Shown here: in pieces, positions 33,133 to 37,776 of the stretch
How positions within the stretch are numbered: position 1 is the first letter of the stretch
Layout: the number at the start of each line of letters is the position of its first letter
Assembly (NCBI GenBank): GCA_013792075.1
Contig: VMSR01000165.1
Coordinates: 1-37,776, forward strand
DNA from: Desulfobacula sp.
Lineage (GTDB): Bacteria; Desulfobacterota; Desulfobacteria; Desulfobacterales; Desulfobacteraceae
DNA length: 37,776 bases
Direction: 5' to 3'
Program-made: the position numbers and the translations under genes
Notes under the pieces: model-generated
The model's database searches: none
The model's input: only the letters and a program-made list of their open reading frames with translations
What the model was told of the DNA's origin: nothing

Positions 33133-33858
33133 GTGAAAGATTCAAAAAAACTCTGGATATCCATTGAACGGGAGAGTGGGGTCAAACCCCTGACCATCGG
33201 TAAACATACCTCATACAGCCTTGTTCATGATCCCATAAGACTGAGTTTTGTTACAGCCCGTTACAAATTTTGTGCAAGACTTCTCTCGGGCATGGACAGG
33301 GTATTGGAGATCGGCTGCGGAGACGGTTTCGGATCAACCATTGTTGCCAAGGAAGTGGGGAAACTTATCTGTACGGATATAAACGAACCCATGCTGGAAG
33401 ATGCCAAAGAACAGCTTTTCTTTCTGGACAACACCTTCTTTGAATACCATGACTTTAGGCAGAGCCCATATCCTGAATCAGTGGATGCCATTTTTCTGGT
33501 GGATACCCTTGAGCACATCTATGCGGAAGAAGAAAAGGCATTCATGGAAAATATCTGCAAGTCCCTTGGAAAAAACGGCACCTGCATCATTGGTACGCCC
33601 AACAAGACAGCGGAGAAATATGCCAGTGAAGGATCGAAAAAAGGGCATGTGAATTTAAAAGATTTTGAGAGCCTGAAGGCGCTTACCGCCACCTATTTTC
33701 ATAATACCTTTCATTTCGGCATGAATGACGAAATGATTCATACCGGTTTTCCGCCCATGACCCATTATAGATGGTCTTTGAGTACGTCTCCTAAAATATT
33801 TGCCGGACAAGAGGGTCAACTGTCTTCTGACCCAGAGATTAATACCATTATAGAATAA
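33133..33858 (+). CDS. Class I SAM-dependent methyltransferase
   Basis: A 241-residue methyltransferase with motif I RVLEIGCGDGFGSTIVAKEV at about residue 56, ICTDINEPMLEDA, and AIFLVDTLEHIYAEEEKAFMENICKSLGKNGTCIIGTPN. The last 60 residues hold two histidines in a HNTFHFGMNDEMIHTGF stretch and are distinct from the previous methyltransferase. Only weak similarity is seen between the two, so they are not recent duplicates. The GTG start has AAGGCGG about nine bases upstream. Probably an O- or N-methyltransferase of the sugar produced by this operon. Confidence 0.82.
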   Translation: MKDSKKLWISIERESGVKPLTIGKHTSYSLVHDPIRLSFVTARYKFCARLLSGMDRVLEIGCGDGFGSTIVAKEVGKLICTDINEPMLEDAKEQLFFLDNTFFEYHDFRQSPYPESVDAIFLVDTLEHIYAEEEKAFMENICKSLGKNGTCIIGTPNKTAEKYASEGSKKGHVNLKDFESLKALTATYFHNTFHFGMNDEMIHTGFPPMTHYRWSLSTSPKIFAGQEGQLSSDPEINTIIE

Positions 33859-33861
33859 AGA

Positions 33862-34959
33862 ATGAAGATGAAGATTGCCTACAGAGATTTAAGTGTAACA
33901 GACCCTTCCATGCGCAGGGCATTATTGGATGCAGTTGATACGGTCCTATTGCATGGAAGACTCCTTCTGGGACCTGAGGTAGAAGCCTTTGAGAAAAGTG
34001 TTGCCGCCCATTGCCAGAAAAAATATGCAGTGGGCGTCAACTCCGGAACCGATGCCCTTTTCCTTGCATTGAAAAGTCTTGGCATCGGTCCGGGGGATGA
34101 AGTTATTACCACCCCACTCTCCTGGATTGCCACGGCAAATACCATTGTCTTGTGCGGTGCAACCCCTGTTTTTGTTGATATTGGTGAAGATCTCAATATT
34201 AATCCTGAATTAATTTTCCAGGCAATAACAAAAAAAACCAAGGCGATTCTGCCGGTTCATTTTACCGGCAAACTCTGTAATATGGACCGTATTCTGGACA
34301 TTGCCCAGGCCCACAACCTTTATGTGGTTGAAGATGCAGCCCAGGCCTTTGGTGCAAGTCACAGGGGAAGAATGGCCGGCTCATTCGGCCATGTAAATTG
34401 TTTTTCCATGAATCCCATGAAGGTCTATTGCGCCTATGGTGAGGCCGGTGCAATTGTTACGGATGATCTTCACATATACGATACCCTGCTGTCCCTCAGG
34501 TATGCCGGTACCATAAACAAGGAAGACTGTCATAGACCCAGCCTTAACGGCAGGATTGATACGGTGCAGGCAGCCATGCTGCTGGTAAGTCTCACCTATC
34601 TGGATGAAAAGATTAAACGGTTACAGGAAATCGCCTCCTTTTATGCAAACCGGTTGGGCGGGTTTTTAACCTGCCCTGACCCGGGGGAGTGTTTCCATGT
34701 TTACTATTCATATACAATTATTACTGAACAAAGGGATGATTTAAAGGCCTATCTCCATGACCGGGGCATTGAGACAAAGATTCAGCATCCCATACTGATG
34801 CCGCATCATACTGCATACAAAAAGATGTATGGACAAACAAATCTGCCCGTGGCCGAGCGGTTGGTTGAGCAAATACTCTGTATTCCCAACCATGAAAAAT
34901 TAACACAAACGGAATTGGCGTACATCGTTAAAACCATAAAGGACTTTGTGGACAGATGA
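33862..34959 (+). CDS. DegT/DnrJ/EryC1-family sugar aminotransferase
   Basis: A 365-residue PLP-dependent sugar aminotransferase: GVNSGTDALFLALKSLGIGPGDEVITTPLSWIATANTIVLCGATPVFVDI, VVEDAAQAFGASHRGRMAGSFG and the Schiff-base lysine in FSMNPMKVYCAYGEAGAIV, then RLNGRIDTVQAA-like SLNGRIDTVQAAMLL. It would add an amino group to a keto-sugar nucleotide. It is clearly distinct from LegC, indicating a second amino-sugar. It starts three bases after the methyltransferase stop and overlaps the cupin gene by four. Confidence 0.9.
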   Translation: MKMKIAYRDLSVTDPSMRRALLDAVDTVLLHGRLLLGPEVEAFEKSVAAHCQKKYAVGVNSGTDALFLALKSLGIGPGDEVITTPLSWIATANTIVLCGATPVFVDIGEDLNINPELIFQAITKKTKAILPVHFTGKLCNMDRILDIAQAHNLYVVEDAAQAFGASHRGRMAGSFGHVNCFSMNPMKVYCAYGEAGAIVTDDLHIYDTLLSLRYAGTINKEDCHRPSLNGRIDTVQAAMLLVSLTYLDEKIKRLQEIASFYANRLGGFLTCPDPGECFHVYYSYTIITEQRDDLKAYLHDRGIETKIQHPILMPHHTAYKKMYGQTNLPVAERLVEQILCIPNHEKLTQTELAYIVKTIKDFVDR

Positions 34960-35483
34960 AAAAAGCCTGGATAGAAGAAACCCCGGAGGTTTTTTATACG
35001 GGAAAACCGGTCTCAGCTGTCTCCCAGGATGAGATTGAACTGCTTAAGAAAATTGCCGTTTCCAGTCCAAGAAGACAAGCCCGTCTCTGCACACATCTCA
35101 ATACAGCCGATGCCGTTCATGAAATGATCATCGTCCATTCCAAAGGAAACTATGTCCGCCCCCACAGGCATATGGGTAAAATAGAATCCTTCCATGTGGT
35201 GGAGGGATATCTCAATGTGGTGTTATTTGAAGATGACGGCCGCATCCGCAGCGTTATAAGAATGGCCGGTTATGGTTCCGGGAAGATATTTTATTATCGT
35301 CTTTCCGAACCCCTTTTCCACACGGTTATACCGGTTTCAGACATGGTTGTGTTCCATGAAATAACCAATGGGCCCTTTAACCCTTCTGAAAGCTGTTTTG
35401 CGCCGTGGTCACCAGACGAAAATGACAGCAGGGCCGCGTCTTTTCAAAGGGAATTATTGATTAAAAGCAAAGATCATTCTTAG
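34956..35483 (+). CDS. WbuC-family cupin-fold metalloprotein
   Basis: A 175-residue protein matching the WbuC cupin family common in O-antigen and glycosylation clusters: RRQARLCTHLNTADAVHEMIIVHSKGNYVRPHRHMGKIESFHVVEGYLNVVLFEDDG, with the metal-binding histidines in RPHRH and SFHVVEG, and later PLFHTVIPVSDMVVFHEITNGPFNP. The family's biochemical reaction is not known to me; cupins here often epimerise or modify sugar nucleotides. The ATG overlaps the aminotransferase stop as ATGA. Confidence 0.85.
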   Translation: MKKAWIEETPEVFYTGKPVSAVSQDEIELLKKIAVSSPRRQARLCTHLNTADAVHEMIIVHSKGNYVRPHRHMGKIESFHVVEGYLNVVLFEDDGRIRSVIRMAGYGSGKIFYYRLSEPLFHTVIPVSDMVVFHEITNGPFNPSESCFAPWSPDENDSRAASFQRELLIKSKDHS

Positions 35484-35512
35484 CGTTCAAACCGCTGACC
35501 AAGGCAGGAAAA

Positions 35513-36496
35513 ATGGAACCAAACAAACAATATATCTGTGATACCCTTGAATTGTCCGAATACTCGGAAATAGAATATTTTCCACTTTATGTTCAAATAG
35601 AAACAACCGCCAGGTGCAATTCGAAATGCGTAATGTGTCCGCGCAGTAAAGAATTACCCAGCCGTCGTCAATGGGATATGAGCCGGGAACTCATGGACAA
35701 GCTCATAAACGAATTGACGCAGTATTCTGATCATATCCGCCGGGTAATTCCCCAGGGCTATGGTGAGCCGCTTCTGGATCCAAATCTGTTTTATTTTATC
35801 AACAAACTGAAAAAATGCGGCATCAGGGAAGTTTTTATTTCATCCAATGGGTCCCTATTGGATGAAAAGCGTTCACATCTTTTGATTGAAAGCGGACTGG
35901 ATCAGATTGATTTTTCCGTGGATGCGTTTAATGGCGAAACCTATGAAAAAATAAGAAAGGGACTTTGCTATGAAATTGTCATGGAAAACATTAAACGGTT
36001 TATTAAAATACGGGACAAACTCGGCGGTAAAACAAGGATCCGTTTTCGGTATGTAATCCAAGAGGGTATCAATGAAAAGGAGTATGGTGGCTTTTGTAAT
36101 TATTGGCAATCGCATATTGGAGAAAAGGATATGATATCCGGGAAAAAAATACACACCTTTGGCGGGAATATGGCAATGCCTGACAGAAAAGAATACAATG
36201 AATTGAAAGACAAGCTGCTCTCACTTCCATGCAAGGGAATATTTGGAACCATATCTGTTCTTTCCGACGGAACCATGCCCATTTGCGGTGTGGATGTCAA
36301 TCAAAACCATATTGCAGGAGATGCGAATATTTCTTCCCTTCAAAGTGTTTGGCAGGGTGAATTGTTTACAACGTTTCGCAATAACCACCTTAAGGCCGGC
36401 CGGGTTTCTTATCCCCATTGTCCCAGTTGTAATTCATGGGCTCCAGAGTTAAAACTGCCGGAAGCTTTAAGTTTAGGAAGTAAACAAAATGTCTGA
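35513..36496 (+). CDS. Radical SAM protein with SPASM-like domain
   Basis: A 327-residue radical SAM enzyme with the cluster motif TARCNSKCVMCPRS (CxxxCxxC) at about residue 35, GYGEPLLDPN, ISSNGSLLDEK and FSVDAFNGETYEKIRKG. The C-terminal region has the pattern PCKGIFGTISVLSDGTMPICGVDVN..PHCPSCNSWAPEL, typical of auxiliary-cluster SPASM proteins. It is unlike the radical SAM gene at 27863 in detail, though of the same broad class. AGGA lies five bases before the ATG. The context suggests carbohydrate modification. It overlaps the next gene by eight bases. Confidence 0.87.
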   Translation: MEPNKQYICDTLELSEYSEIEYFPLYVQIETTARCNSKCVMCPRSKELPSRRQWDMSRELMDKLINELTQYSDHIRRVIPQGYGEPLLDPNLFYFINKLKKCGIREVFISSNGSLLDEKRSHLLIESGLDQIDFSVDAFNGETYEKIRKGLCYEIVMENIKRFIKIRDKLGGKTRIRFRYVIQEGINEKEYGGFCNYWQSHIGEKDMISGKKIHTFGGNMAMPDRKEYNELKDKLLSLPCKGIFGTISVLSDGTMPICGVDVNQNHIAGDANISSLQSVWQGELFTTFRNNHLKAGRVSYPHCPSCNSWAPELKLPEALSLGSKQNV

Positions 36497-37776
36497 TTCA
36501 ATTAGATGCCTCCTGGTTCACCAGGGGGCCATGGAAAATTATGGGTTAATGTTTGTAGCCGGTGAGTTAAAACGGCTGAATTGCACCATCAAGTGGATTG
36601 ACGGGGATGGCGATCCCTTTCCGATGGGTCTTGCCAAAGAGTTCAATCCGGATTTTGTATTTTTTTCTCCCATGTCTTTTTCCTTTCATCAGGCCTTGAA
36701 GATTGCAAAAAGAATAAAGACAACAATTCCATCCGCCAAATGCCTTTTGGGAGGCCACCATGTTTCTGCTGTCCCCGGGGATGGGGAAAATGAATTCATT
36801 GATCATGTTGTTCTGGGCCCTGTTTATGATACCCTGGAAAAAATATTCTCAGGAGAGGCTCCCAGGGTGCTTTCAGGGAGACAGGGAGAGACGGATGAGC
36901 TGAAACCGGCCAAAGGGGAATATTATCAGGACATACCCTCAATAACAAAACTGCCCAAGCGGTTCATAATGTCCCACTTTGGATGTCCCTATAACTGTAC
37001 CTATTGTTCCACTTCAAGGGTCAGGTCCACATACGGCCCCAAAGCGTATAAGCGGATGTTTTTAAAAAGGCGCCCCCCAAAAGACCTGATTGAAGAATCA
37101 AAAATTTTTCTTAAATATCCGCCCAAGGAGGTCTTTCTTGCAGATGATGATTGCTTACAGGGAGAGGATGCCGAAGCATGGCTGGAAGAATTTTCCAGGT
37201 TATGGAAAAAAGAGATCAATTTACCCATCACTACCTATGTTTCCCCTTTTTCTGTTAACCAGGCCTCGGATAATCTGATGCAGGTGGTGGCTTCCCTATT
37301 TCCTTTTATCAACATGGGCGTCCAGTCTTTTGATAAAAGCACCCTAAAACTTTATAACAGGGCCTTTCAAACCCAAGAGGTCATTGAGGCAGCTGTCGGT
37401 AAACTGAGGGATTTCGGCATACGGGGCACCCTGGAGCTGATCATCGGCGCACCCTGCGATGATCCCATTGAAGAAGCCTTGTTTTCCTATCAGAAATTGC
37501 AGGAAATTGCGCCGGACTATTATTGCAACGCCTATCCCCTTATCGTTTTTCCCGGTACAGAACTTCACAAACACCTGATAAAAGAAAAAATTCCATTTAG
37601 TGACCCGACCAAAGGCGCCCGCATACATGAGGGGTTTACCTCCATACAATTTGACGAGGATACAATGGAAAAAATAAAAATATTGAGCAAATTATCAAAT
37701 TTTTTTGTGAGTCATAAAGTAAACATTCATTATATGCGAGCCTTGCTGGAAATGGTGATGGGTGAAAGGGCAGCCT
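36489..37776 (+). CDS. B12-binding radical SAM protein, 3' truncated by the window edge
   Basis: An open frame of at least 429 residues runs off the end of the window. The first 130 residues form a cobalamin-binding-like domain (RCLLVHQGAMENYGLMFVAGELKRL, CLLGGHHVSAVPGDGENEF). The radical SAM core follows, with the cluster motif SHFGCPYNCTYCSTS (CxxxCxxC) and a barrel continuing through MGVQSFDKSTLKLYNRAF, ELIIGAPCDDP and YPLIVFPGTELHKHL. The ATG overlaps the previous stop by eight bases. It is of the same class as the enzyme at 16404 but only distantly similar in sequence. Carbohydrate methylation or rearrangement is a guess from context. Confidence 0.85.
   Translation, partial: MSDSIRCLLVHQGAMENYGLMFVAGELKRLNCTIKWIDGDGDPFPMGLAKEFNPDFVFFSPMSFSFHQALKIAKRIKTTIPSAKCLLGGHHVSAVPGDGENEFIDHVVLGPVYDTLEKIFSGEAPRVLSGRQGETDELKPAKGEYYQDIPSITKLPKRFIMSHFGCPYNCTYCSTSRVRSTYGPKAYKRMFLKRRPPKDLIEESKIFLKYPPKEVFLADDDCLQGEDAEAWLEEFSRLWKKEINLPITTYVSPFSVNQASDNLMQVVASLFPFINMGVQSFDKSTLKLYNRAFQTQEVIEAAVGKLRDFGIRGTLELIIGAPCDDPIEEALFSYQKLQEIAPDYYCNAYPLIVFPGTELHKHLIKEKIPFSDPTKGARIHEGFTSIQFDEDTMEKIKILSKLSNFFVSHKVNIHYMRALLEMVMGERAA

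Overview
The window looks like a chromosomal flagellin-and-glycosylation locus of a Gram-negative anaerobe, most likely a sulfate-reducing member of the Desulfobacterota (Desulfobacteraceae-like). That placement rests on three things: the flgL-csrA-fliW order, delta-proteobacterial-looking flagellar proteins, and an abundance of radical SAM enzymes. It is an impression from gene content, not a search result. The window is cut inside flgL at the left and inside a B12-binding radical SAM gene at the right. No gene-free stretch exceeds 300 bases. I see no tRNA, rRNA, CRISPR array, insertion sequence or prophage gene.

Region 1 (1-7.2 kb) is late flagellar assembly and its control. A giant FlgL, CsrA and FliW read rightward. 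They converge on a leftward fliD-fliS-(FliT-like)-flaG operon that has a sigma-28-like promoter. Region 1b (7.27-7.94 kb) is a small Phd/VapC toxin-antitoxin pair with its own sigma-70 promoter and two overlapping palindromes.

Region 2 (8.0-13.4 kb) holds two tandem, very large flagellin genes (822 and 828 aa). Their ends are almost identical and their central solenoid-like domains differ. Both have a strong terminator. Both have the same leader hairpin with a GGA loop at an identical distance from the Shine-Dalgarno, a probable CsrA target. The csrA-fliW pair 5 kb upstream would close the known FliW/CsrA/flagellin feedback loop.

Region 3 (13.4-16.2 kb) has a small methyltransferase and a leftward TPR-GT41 (O-GlcNAc-transferase-like) glycosyltransferase, a good candidate flagellin glycosyltransferase. 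Region 4 (16.3-25.15 kb) is a rightward operon behind a good sigma-70 promoter: a B12-type radical SAM enzyme, then legB, legC, legH, legI, legG, ptmE, a GmhA-like SIS isomerase and legF. Together these cover the GDP-GlcNAc to CMP-legionaminic acid route.

Region 5 (25.2-37.8 kb and beyond) is a second rightward operon behind a hairpin and an extended -10 promoter. It encodes a domain-swapped HldE-like nucleotidyltransferase/kinase (interrupted by an in-frame TGA), a deoxyhypusine-synthase-like protein, three radical SAM enzymes, a HAD phosphatase, an APH/choline-kinase-fold protein, a split transketolase, two methyltransferases, a DegT aminotransferase and a WbuC-type cupin. With the SIS isomerase upstream, the transketolase, kinase/nucleotidyltransferase and HAD phosphatase could form a heptose-like nucleotide-sugar route. 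The remaining enzymes would then decorate the product. This second cassette is the least explained and most interesting part of the window.
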